NCBI GenBank assembly: GCA_016870095.1
Contig: VGCI01000001.1
Location: forward strand, 202,922-266,921
Source of the DNA: Alphaproteobacteria bacterium
GTDB lineage: Bacteria > Pseudomonadota > Alphaproteobacteria > Paracaedibacterales > VGCI01
DNA length: 64,000 nucleotides
Reading direction: 5' to 3'
Under the pieces are notes generated by a model. The model was not told where the DNA came from, ran no database searches, and was given only the letters and a program-made list of their open reading frames with translations. Positions within the stretch are counted from its first letter, which is position 1, and each line of letters starts with the position of its first letter. Position numbers and translations under genes: made by a program. Positions 1 through 6,956 of this stretch are shown one piece after another.

Positions 1-440
1 TCGTCCGCTGTGACGGGCGATTCATCATTAAATTTTGCCTTTGGATTGAGTCGAAAAATTACATAAGAATTATCCGGAGCGACTTCTACGGACTCTGCTG
101 CGTAGCCATATGATTCTCCCGCTCTATCATAGGCTTCTTCTAAAAGCGTTGCGGTGGTCAACCCCATAAACATCGGTGCTACGCCCTTAACAATATAAGG
201 ATTTAAACTGTCAAAACTTCCCATGCTGCCAATTCGAAATGTTCCTGCTTTGGGTGCGTCTGGATTTGTGTAATCGAAGTGAGAAAAATCCTTCGGGTAT
301 TTAAGATTCCCAAATGTAGAAAAACCGTGGGTAGCCGCTTGTATGGTTTTGGCGTCTGGATTTTCGGCTAATGTGTTTTGCGTAACTATCCAAATCAAAC
401 AAATAATTCGCAAGACTAAAGTCATAAGTATACCCTTCAT
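1..440 (-). CDS. YejA-like peptide ABC transporter substrate-binding protein (5' part only)
   Basis: This gene runs off the left edge; only the first 146 codons are present. The protein starts with a signal peptide (hydrophobic residues about 5-18, ending near TLAEN). It then shows the YejA signature of family 5 solute-binding proteins: HGFSTFGNLKYP, HFDYTNPDAPKAG, a GSFDSLNPYIVKG stretch and the YGYAAESVEVAPDN segment. By family it would be a periplasmic binder of oligopeptides or microcin C-type peptides for a YejABEF-like importer. The permease genes would lie beyond the edge. Its ATG overlaps the stop of the cytochrome c gene in an ATGA junction, so the two genes are probably co-transcribed and translationally coupled. 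Confidence 0.85.
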   Translation of the reverse strand, partial: MKGILMTLVLRIICLIWIVTQNTLAENPDAKTIQAATHGFSTFGNLKYPKDFSHFDYTNPDAPKAGTFRIGSMGSFDSLNPYIVKGVAPMFMGLTTATLLEEAYDRAGESYGYAAESVEVAPDNSYVIFRLNPKAKFNDESPVTAD

Positions 441-1006
441 TTAGGTGATGTATTGTTTGGCGCTGATTTTGGAAGAGGGATAGGGGTGTCACTTAAGGTA
501 TGTAAATAAGCGATGACATCAGCACGCTCTTGCGCATCTTTAAGGCCAACGAAGGACATTTTTGTCGCTTGAACAAACGCTCGTGGTTTATGGAGGAGAA
601 TGTTAAGATTTTCGTCATCCCATTCTCCACCCTTATCTTTAAACCCTGAAGAGTAAGCAAAGTCAGCCACATGAGCAATTTTTGCTCCAATAATTCCCCA
701 GAGATTAGGTCCTGTTCTATTTGCGCCCCCTTTTTCAAAGGTATGACATTGGGTACATTTTTTAGATATGGCTTGTCCGCGTTCTACGCTAGCAGATGCC
801 AAAAGAGGGGTTATGGGTTTTAAGGTCTCTTCTTCCGTAGGGTTTCCACTGGAGGTGGACGGGGCTTCAATTCCCTCAATAATGAAAACAGGTTTTTTAA
901 GGGATGTTGGATTAACCAAATAATCAGACAAAAGACTACCGACCATGCCGATTAAAAGGGCGACCAGAACACTGGCGGTAATTTTATTAAATTCGAAACT
1001 GTCCAT
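437..1006 (-). CDS. Membrane-anchored class I cytochrome c (CycM/c552-like)
   Basis: A 189-residue protein. It has one N-terminal membrane anchor (residues about 9-30), a Pro/Thr/Glu-rich linker (about 45-68) and a single class I cytochrome c domain. The haem-binding CTQCH lies at 84-88, followed by the GPNLWGIIG motif typical of mitochondrial-like alphaproteobacterial cytochromes. The likely axial methionine is Met150 in ATKMSFVG. In relatives such as CycM this protein carries electrons between the bc1 complex and an aa3 oxidase at the periplasmic membrane face. The partner oxidase is not in this window. It overlaps the downstream YejA-like gene by four bases. The ribosome site is weak (AAG a few bases before the ATG). 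Confidence 0.9.
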   Translation of the reverse strand: MDSFEFNKITASVLVALLIGMVGSLLSDYLVNPTSLKKPVFIIEGIEAPSTSSGNPTEEETLKPITPLLASASVERGQAISKKCTQCHTFEKGGANRTGPNLWGIIGAKIAHVADFAYSSGFKDKGGEWDDENLNILLHKPRAFVQATKMSFVGLKDAQERADVIAYLHTLSDTPIPLPKSAPNNTSPK

Positions 1007-1178
1007 TTCTTAAAAGTGACTCTTGCGCAGTGTGATTCATTTATTACTATTATAAAACCAAACAGGGCCTTCTGCGAACCCTCTAATTGTAGGGAGACGT
1101 AAAGATTTTTAACGTGCTTTTTTTAATGATTTGTGGCACTAACAAAGAGTGTTCCCCTGACGAAAAGAGGCTATTAGC

Positions 1179-1940
1179 ATGGTAAATCCTATTATTATAA
1201 TTCCGTCTCGTTTAGCTTCGCAGCGATTGCCCAATAAACCTTTATTGGATATTGGGGGAGAGCCAATGGTTGTTCGAGTGTGGCGTTGCGGTATGAATGC
1301 GGGAATAGGCCCGGTCTTTGTTGCTTGCTGTGGTCCTGAAATAGAAAAAGTAATTACACAAGCTGGTGGGCAAGCCGTGATTACAGATCCGGATTTGCCG
1401 AAGGGATCAGATCGCATACATGCAGCCCTAAAAGAAATTGAGACTCAAAACTCTAACGAAGAGTATGATGTTATAATTAATTTACAGGGAGATTTACCAA
1501 TTATTAGCGCTTCTCTAATCAAACAGGTGTTGGCGCCTTTGTCTAATCCTGCAGTGGATATCGCAACCCTTGCTGCACCTATTTTAGATGCAGAAGTTTT
1601 AAAAAATGTTAACGTCGTCAAGGTTGCTATTGCTGCTTCTCAAAAAACAAGTTCGGGGGAAAAAATTGGCAGAGCTTTATATTTTTCCCGTAGTCCCATT
1701 CCTTCAGGGGGTCAAGAACACTATCATCATATTGGAATCTATGCGTATCGCCGACCAGCTCTTGAGGCATTTATTAAGTTGCCAGTATCGCCTTTAGAAA
1801 CAGCTGAACAATTAGAACAATTGCGAGCCTTGGAAGCGGGTATGCGCATTGATGTATCAATTGTTTCGGAAGTTCCGCCCAGTGTGGATACTAGAGAAGA
1901 CTTAACCTACGTTCGGCATATTTTAACCGGCGAGCTCTAA
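1179..1940 (+). CDS. kdsB: 3-deoxy-manno-octulosonate cytidylyltransferase (CMP-Kdo synthetase)
   Basis: A 253-residue cytosolic enzyme. It activates Kdo with CTP to give CMP-Kdo for the inner core of lipopolysaccharide. The start IIPSRLASQRLPNKPL (residues 7-22) is the nucleotide-binding signature of KdsB. The CTP/Mg-binding region is NLQGDLP (about 106-112), and GIYAYRRPALEAF and ETAEQLEQLRALE follow as in the family. The length matches the usual 245-260 residues. AAAAGAGG lies 8 bases before the ATG as a good ribosome site. It stands alone, divergent from the cytochrome gene and convergent with the secreted protein gene downstream. Its presence implies that the organism makes LPS. Confidence 0.96.
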   Translation: MVNPIIIIPSRLASQRLPNKPLLDIGGEPMVVRVWRCGMNAGIGPVFVACCGPEIEKVITQAGGQAVITDPDLPKGSDRIHAALKEIETQNSNEEYDVIINLQGDLPIISASLIKQVLAPLSNPAVDIATLAAPILDAEVLKNVNVVKVAIAASQKTSSGEKIGRALYFSRSPIPSGGQEHYHHIGIYAYRRPALEAFIKLPVSPLETAEQLEQLRALEAGMRIDVSIVSEVPPSVDTREDLTYVRHILTGEL

Positions 1941-1954
1941 AAACTTAAGTTCAT

Positions 1955-1981
1955 AAAAAACCCCCCTCAATAGGAGGGGGG
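1955..1981 (-). terminator. Intrinsic terminator, mainly for the secreted protein gene at 2034-2702
   Basis: The arms CCCCCCTC (1961-1968) and GAGGGGGG (1974-1981) form a perfect 8-bp GC stem with a 5-base loop. On the minus strand the stem is followed by six T residues (1960-1955), which is canonical for the gene ending at 2034. On the plus strand the stem is followed only by GAAAAG, so it would serve kdsB weakly. Confidence 0.85.
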
Positions 1982-2033
1982 AAAAGTGAATTCATACGTA
2001 TTCGTATGATTTGCAATTTATATCTTTTAAGTT

Positions 2034-2702
2034 CTACTTCGTCATAACGGCTTTTGGATGTTTTTCTTCGGATTTATTGACAATCGGTTTGCTACCATCT
2101 TCTGAATAGCTGTGTTGAAGTTCAGCATCAAGAGCTTCTTGCTTTTTTTTCGCATCTGCCATTTCTTTGTCTTTCTGTTTTTGATCCATCATTTTTTGCC
2201 AGTCTGAAACTTTTGTCTTGGGGGTAACGGGATCGTGCGTTACTTTTCCAGGAGTTGGTTTTGAGTGAGGGGCAGCGGCAGGTTTGACAACTGGGGCCGT
2301 AGCAGGTTTTACAGCAGGTTTTGCAGCTGGTGCAACTTTTTCTGCGGTATGAGGAGCAGCTGGTTTTTGGACTTTTTCGGATTGATTGACAACCTTGCCA
2401 GGAAAGGTTTTGTGAACGCCCTCAAGTGTTTTATGTTTTTCTTCTGCAAGTTTCCTTTCTTTAGCTTCTTTTTCTTCTTTCATTTTTTCTTCCCAGTTAA
2501 GAAGCTTATTTTGGTCCTTTTTGTTGGGAGCTGCGACAACAGCCATTTTGCCGTCAACTGTTTTGCTGACATAATGGTCACTTTCTTCTTTGCTCATCTT
2601 TGAATCAGGATTTGAGTCAACTAGGGTTTCAGCAAAGGAAGTGCTAACCATAAAACTCATGACAGCGGCACAAATAATAGAAAAATGGGTCTTCTTTAAC
2701 AT
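2034..2702 (-). CDS. Secreted Lys/Ala/Pro-rich protein of unknown function
   Basis: A 222-residue protein with a clear signal peptide (MLKKTHFSIICAAVMSFMV, then a TSFAETL cleavage region at about 22-25). The mature part is very hydrophilic. A Lys/Glu-rich helical segment at about 60-95 (WEEKMKEEKEAKERKLAEE) is followed by a low-complexity KPA/VKPAA stretch (about 110-150) and a second charged helix (about 165-195). A strong TTAGGAGG ribosome site precedes the ATG. No enzymatic motif is seen. The N-terminus resembles that of the protein at 38226-39167, and the charged-helix plus Ala/Pro style recurs in 10901-11557 and 15808-16221. These look like a lineage-specific set of exported proteins; the function is unknown. 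Confidence 0.8.
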   Translation of the reverse strand: MLKKTHFSIICAAVMSFMVSTSFAETLVDSNPDSKMSKEESDHYVSKTVDGKMAVVAAPNKKDQNKLLNWEEKMKEEKEAKERKLAEEKHKTLEGVHKTFPGKVVNQSEKVQKPAAPHTAEKVAPAAKPAVKPATAPVVKPAAAPHSKPTPGKVTHDPVTPKTKVSDWQKMMDQKQKDKEMADAKKKQEALDAELQHSYSEDGSKPIVNKSEEKHPKAVMTK

Positions 2703-2896
2703 GAAATCCTCCTAAAAAAAATTGATAGAAATAACGTACTTCAAATTTCCATATAGTTTTCTGGGTAGAAAAATCAATGGATTTGAAGGAAAATATTGCA
2801 AATTTCCTGTATATTATTTAATAAATTTCTTTACTATTTTTTTATATTTTTCGTGTACAGAAATTAGCAAAATCGTTTTTCATGAAACTTTTCTTA

Positions 2897-2925
2897 AAGA
2901 CATCCTTCACCTGGTTTGCTATAGT
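2897..2925 (+). promoter_or_regulatory. Putative sigma-70-type promoter of the SRP RNA
   Basis: AAGACA (2897-2902, 4 of 6 to TTGACA) and TATAGT (2920-2925, 5 of 6 to TATAAT) are separated by 17 bases. The -10 element ends 6 bases before the first base of the SRP RNA. The spacing and position fit a housekeeping promoter. Confidence 0.6.
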
Positions 2926-2930
2926 TTTTG

Positions 2931-3027
2931 CGGGAGACCGGCCTTAGACGCTTTCCTTGCTAACCTGGTCAGATCCGGAAGGAAGCAGCCATAACGAGTT
3001 CTAGGCGGGTTAGGGTTTGGTCTCCCA
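2931..3027 (+). ncRNA. ffs: Signal recognition particle RNA (4.5S type)
   Basis: About 97 bases fold into one long hairpin. GGGAGACC (2932-2939) pairs perfectly with GGTCTCCC (3019-3026). The conserved apical domain lies at 2967-2990 and includes AGATCC, the GGAA tetraloop closed by CC/GG, and AAGCAGCC. This is the Ffh-binding site of bacterial small SRP RNA. The gene lies directly upstream of dnaX, the usual alphaproteobacterial position. No T-run terminator follows, so read-through into dnaX with processing of the RNA ends is likely. The exact ends are estimated from the closing stem. Confidence 0.95.
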
Positions 3028-3061
3028 CTGAATGATATAATGCGACCCTATTGAAAGATGA

Positions 3062-4780
3062 ATGACGAAGTCGATGACACAGCCCCAGTCAACACTACCT
3101 TCACAAATGCCCTATCGTGTTCTCGCACGTCAATATCGCCCTCAAAAATTATCTGAGTTGGTTGGCCAAGATCTTCTTGTAAAAACCCTTGCGCAAGGAA
3201 TTGAGCGTAATCGTTTGCCGCATGCTTTTCTCCTCCATGGCATTCGGGGGGTGGGAAAAACAACAACCGCCCGCATCCTGGCTAAAGCCTTAAATTGTTT
3301 GGGTGCTAATGGACAGGGTGGCCCAACTCCGGATCCGTGTGGAGTCTGCGACTCTTGCGTAGCTATTATAGAGGACCGACATCTTGATGTATTGGAAATG
3401 GATGCAGCCAGCCGTACCGGCGTCGATGATGTCCGTGAAGTTATTGAAGCCGCTCGGTATAAGGCTGTAACGGGCCGCTATAAAATTTATATAATTGACG
3501 AAGTCCATATGCTTTCCAAAAGTGCATTTAATGCACTTTTAAAGACATTGGAAGAACCACCTCCCCACGTAAAGTTTATATTTGCGACCACAGAAATTCG
3601 TAAAGTTCCTGAAACGGTAATGTCTCGTTGTATGCGTTTTGATTTAAATCGAATTGCCCCTAAAGTCCTTTTTGATCATTTCTCATCTATTATGACACAA
3701 GAAAATTTGACCGTAGAAGAAGAAGCATTATCTTTGATTGTACGGGCGGCCGATGGCTCAGCTCGAGATGGTTTATCCTTACTTGATCAAGCAATTGCAT
3801 TATCTGAAGGTGTCATAACAACTTCAACTGTCCGGGATATGTTAGGGCTTGTGGATCGCGGTCTCATTTTTTCTCTTCTAAAGTTCCTTTTACAAGGGCA
3901 AATCGGCGAATCTTTAAGTCAAGTTCGTGAGCTATATCGACGAGGGGGGGATCCCGTTGTCCTGGTCGAAGATCTTCTTGATCTTGTCTACTGGTTGACG
4001 TGTTTAAAGACAGCTCCTCATTTACAGCAAGATGTCACCTGGCCGGAAAGTGATAGACGTCAAGGAATAGAAATTGTTCAAAATATTTCTTTGCCAGCCT
4101 TAATGCGAATTTGGCAAGTTTTACATAAAGGTTATGAAGAAGTCGTTCGCTCCCCCATGACAGCTCAGGCTGCAGAGATGGTTTTGGTTCGTGTTGGATA
4201 TCTTAGTGATTTACCACAAGCAGATGAACTTTTAGCTGCTCTTCAAGGTGTATCGCGTACCATGCCAGCTGCCTCTCCATCTCAATCTCATTCACCGGTG
4301 TCATCTTTTCAACACGTTACGAACTCAGCCATTCCAAATTTGGTACCACCAATGGCGTCCGAGAAAGTGACTCTGATTGCGGAAGAATCACCTACAGGGC
4401 TAGATGCCCCAACAACCTCATCTTTGCCACCAATTCCTCCCACCTTCTCCGGTCTCCTTGAAATGTTACAAGCAGCTAAAGAGCCCATTTTATATAGTAA
4501 TACTCTTCAAGATATTCATTTAGTATCTTATGCACCGGGATCTTTGACGATTCGCTTGGCGGAAACAGCATCAAAAACATTACCTAATCAATTGCGTCAA
4601 GTCTTGGAAAAGATGACGGGACAAGCCTGGATTGTCGATGTTGTTTTAGAGGGAGGCGAACCTACAATGGCTCAGCAACAAAAATCTGCCCACGAAGCAC
4701 AAGTTAAGATAAGTCAGGATCACCCTCTCGTTCAGTCATTGATCGAGACTTTTCCAGGTGCCACCATAACAGCAAAATAG
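3062..4780 (+). CDS. dnaX: DNA polymerase III subunits gamma and tau
   Basis: A 572-residue clamp-loader ATPase that opens and loads the beta clamp and, through the tau C-terminus, joins the polymerase cores. Walker A GIRGVGKT is at 60-67. Zinc-module cysteines are at 79, 93, 96 and 99. Walker B plus DEVHMLSKSAFNALLKTLEEPP is at about 146-167. Sensor 1 (FATTE) and the SRC arginine finger are at about 174-190. Residues about 410-460 form a Ser/Pro-rich linker, followed by a tau-like C-terminal domain. I see no obvious A-AAA-AAG slippery site. The start at 3062 is the first ATG; an ATG four codons later (3074) is also possible. ybaB follows after 15 bases, so they form one operon. Confidence 0.97.
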   Translation: MTKSMTQPQSTLPSQMPYRVLARQYRPQKLSELVGQDLLVKTLAQGIERNRLPHAFLLHGIRGVGKTTTARILAKALNCLGANGQGGPTPDPCGVCDSCVAIIEDRHLDVLEMDAASRTGVDDVREVIEAARYKAVTGRYKIYIIDEVHMLSKSAFNALLKTLEEPPPHVKFIFATTEIRKVPETVMSRCMRFDLNRIAPKVLFDHFSSIMTQENLTVEEEALSLIVRAADGSARDGLSLLDQAIALSEGVITTSTVRDMLGLVDRGLIFSLLKFLLQGQIGESLSQVRELYRRGGDPVVLVEDLLDLVYWLTCLKTAPHLQQDVTWPESDRRQGIEIVQNISLPALMRIWQVLHKGYEEVVRSPMTAQAAEMVLVRVGYLSDLPQADELLAALQGVSRTMPAASPSQSHSPVSSFQHVTNSAIPNLVPPMASEKVTLIAEESPTGLDAPTTSSLPPIPPTFSGLLEMLQAAKEPILYSNTLQDIHLVSYAPGSLTIRLAETASKTLPNQLRQVLEKMTGQAWIVDVVLEGGEPTMAQQQKSAHEAQVKISQDHPLVQSLIETFPGATITAK

Positions 4781-4795
4781 AAAGAGGATAATACC

Positions 4796-5119
4796 ATGAA
4801 AAATATTAATCAAATGATGAAACAGGCTCAACAATTACAAGAAAAAATGGCTGAGATGCAAGAGCGCATGAATCAAGTTGAAATGACAGGCACATCGGGG
4901 GGAGGTATGGTCAAAGTGACCGTGAATGGTAAAAGTGAATTAAAGGGAATTTCTATTGATCCTTCTTTGCTGGATCCAAAAGATGTTGAAGTGTTGGAAG
5001 ATTTGATTATCGCTGCTTTCAATGAAGCCAAGATAAAAATTGAAACACATGTGGCCGAAGAAATGGGTAAAATTACAGGGGGATTGGGTTTGCCTGCAGG
5101 AATGAAATTACCTTTTTGA
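4796..5119 (+). CDS. ybaB: YbaB/EbfC family nucleoid-associated protein
   Basis: A 107-residue DNA-binding protein of the YbaB/EbfC family. It begins with an amphipathic helix (MKNINQMMKQAQQLQEKM) and continues with the GGGMVKVTVNGKSELKGISIDPSLL core strands. It ends with a Gly-rich GGLGLPAGMKLPF tail, as in most family members. These proteins form tweezer-like dimers that bind DNA and affect nucleoid structure. AGAGGAT precedes the ATG. The gene follows dnaX closely. The recR gene that normally comes third in this cluster is absent here: a patatin gene follows instead. Confidence 0.95.
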   Translation: MKNINQMMKQAQQLQEKMAEMQERMNQVEMTGTSGGGMVKVTVNGKSELKGISIDPSLLDPKDVEVLEDLIIAAFNEAKIKIETHVAEEMGKITGGLGLPAGMKLPF

Positions 5120-5121
5120 GG

Positions 5122-5181
5122 TTTTCCTTCCCCTTATAATAAAGTCATCTAGGGAAATGGAAAGAGTTTTAAATTTTTTTT
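5122..5181 (+). terminator. Possible intrinsic terminator after dnaX-ybaB
   Basis: TTTCC-TTCCC (5123-5132) can pair with GGGAA (5152-5156) and GGAAA (5159-5163), with a 2-base bulge and a loop of about 19 bases. A T-rich run with nine Ts follows at 5173-5181. The loop is long and the stem AT-rich, so this is only a moderate call. Confidence 0.4.
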
Positions 5182-5297
5182 CTGTTAAGCTCTTCTTCTT
5201 AAAAATTATATATTCTTCATCATTTAATGAAACATTAATATTTTTACATTCATAATACTTATTATATTATGAAATTAATGGACGTTGGAAAAATTGT

Positions 5298-6938
5298 ATG
5301 ATTAAGAATTTATCCACTTTGGCACTTATCGTAGGGTTTACCAGTCAATCTCTAGCATCACAACCCCAAGTTCCATTTCAACCCAATCCTCGTCCTCAAA
5401 CTGCACCGATAAGTAAAGGGAATGTGGCACCAGCTATTCCGAACAGAAATCTATCGACAGGGGGAAGACAAAATTTGTCATCTGCACCAATAAACAGTGG
5501 ACGTCTTCTTCCTTCACCGCCAATAAATGCCTTAATTCAACCCGGCGAACTTCCGGGGGAAATAGATGAAACAATAAAAGATCGAATTTGCCGAAAAGTT
5601 CCTACAAGAGCTCTTCGAATACTTTCTATTGATGGGGGGGGAGTGCGGGGCATTATTCCAAGTCTTGTCGTGCAAGAGATTGAAAAAGTGCTTGAATTGC
5701 CTATTAGTATTATCATGGATGCTTTCGGGGGTACATCGGTTGGCGGTATACTTTCTTTAACGTATACAAAGCCGAAAGCCATGAGAGATGGAGTTCAGAT
5801 TGGATTAGAAGCTGCTTATACTGCCGACGAGATTGTGGATCTAAGCTCTAGTATTTCCAAAGCAATATTTGAATCTGGAAAGAGTGTTGTGAATTTAGTG
5901 CAGAAGGGTGCTTTTTATGAGAAGGGTCCCTTAATTAATGTTTTGGCTAAATATTTTGGTGATACAAAAATTTCTCAAACTTTAAAACCAGTCTACATAA
6001 CCGCTTTTGATTTGAATAGTGAAAGTACTTTTATTATTTCTACCACCCTAGCAAAATATGGTCTAAAGAGAAACGAAACACGCAAAGATGCAAATAGAAT
6101 GCCATTGAGCACCGAAGGTTCTGATCCTAAGATTAGCCTTCCAAGTAATATTCAGAAAAAAGAATGGCCTTTCGATCTTAGTTATATTGATGCAGCAAGG
6201 GCTACCAGTGCGGCACCACTCTATTTCCCCGTACAACCTCTCGTAATAGATGCTGACTCAAAAACTAAAATGCAATTGGTGGATGGGGGAGTGGGGAACA
6301 ATAATCCTGTTAACACGGTTGTTCGCGAAATAGATAAAGCATATTGTACTCCTCCCGCAATTAAAGTTCTTTCTTTGGGTACAGGTGTAGCGAATCAATA
6401 CTATGGAGATAAAGATTTTCAAGTGCAGGGTGGCCCTTTACGCATGCTCGCGCCCACCATCACAGGTTTGTTTAGAGTTCAAGAAGAAAACGCCAATGAT
6501 TCCTTAAAAGATAAAGTTTCTATTAGAAACGATCTTCTAGCCGTGAAGGATAAAGCTTTTATCAGAAACGAACTCTCACCCTTAAAAAGTGAATACTATC
6601 GATTTCAAGTTTACTTGGAAAGAGGTCTGGATAAGCTTGATGATGCAAGTCCAAGAATGCTTAAACTGTTAGAAGCTAAAGGTAAGGAAATCATTAGTAG
6701 CGCAAATTTTAAGAGGTATTTAATTGCCCTGCAGCAAGATTTGTGCAACGAGGGCGTATATTGTGCTCGTGAAAAATTGGCTCGGAAAGAAGGATTACAT
6801 AAAAAAATGTGTCCTACGTCACGTGTGGCTTGTGTTATCAACCCAATAAACACAAACCCGACAATAACACCGCAAAAAAGAAATTCTTTGCCGACAGTTA
6901 ATTCCATCCGACCATCTTCAAGGACCGGAATAAATTAG
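5298..6938 (+). CDS. Secreted patatin-like phospholipase
   Basis: A 546-residue predicted lipolytic acyl hydrolase. It has a signal peptide (MIKNLSTLALIVGF, Ala-containing cleavage region near residue 20) and a Pro/Asn-rich linker to about residue 95. The patatin domain follows. The oxyanion loop DGGGVRG is at 112-118, the nucleophile elbow GTSVG at 145-149 (Ser147), and the catalytic Asp in DGG at 329-331. The Ser-Asp dyad is therefore intact. Such enzymes release fatty acids from membrane phospholipids. Exported patatins in intracellular bacteria often act on host membranes, which is inference here. The ATG overlaps a 7-codon upstream reading frame (ATGA junction). It is convergent with valS, 18 bases away. 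Confidence 0.88.
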   Translation: MIKNLSTLALIVGFTSQSLASQPQVPFQPNPRPQTAPISKGNVAPAIPNRNLSTGGRQNLSSAPINSGRLLPSPPINALIQPGELPGEIDETIKDRICRKVPTRALRILSIDGGGVRGIIPSLVVQEIEKVLELPISIIMDAFGGTSVGGILSLTYTKPKAMRDGVQIGLEAAYTADEIVDLSSSISKAIFESGKSVVNLVQKGAFYEKGPLINVLAKYFGDTKISQTLKPVYITAFDLNSESTFIISTTLAKYGLKRNETRKDANRMPLSTEGSDPKISLPSNIQKKEWPFDLSYIDAARATSAAPLYFPVQPLVIDADSKTKMQLVDGGVGNNNPVNTVVREIDKAYCTPPAIKVLSLGTGVANQYYGDKDFQVQGGPLRMLAPTITGLFRVQEENANDSLKDKVSIRNDLLAVKDKAFIRNELSPLKSEYYRFQVYLERGLDKLDDASPRMLKLLEAKGKEIISSANFKRYLIALQQDLCNEGVYCAREKLARKEGLHKKMCPTSRVACVINPINTNPTITPQKRNSLPTVNSIRPSSRTGIN

Positions 6939-6956
6939 ATATTTTAAAACTATATT

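Noticed and set aside
2722..2994. A plus-strand 90-codon frame overlapping the SRP RNA
   Set aside because: It runs into the conserved apical domain of the RNA and has no ribosome site or recognisable protein; the RNA explains the conservation.
3062..4780. Programmed frameshift in dnaX to make a short gamma form
   Set aside because: No A-AAA-AAG type slippery site with a following hairpin was visible; G-runs such as that near 3943 lie at unsuitable positions.
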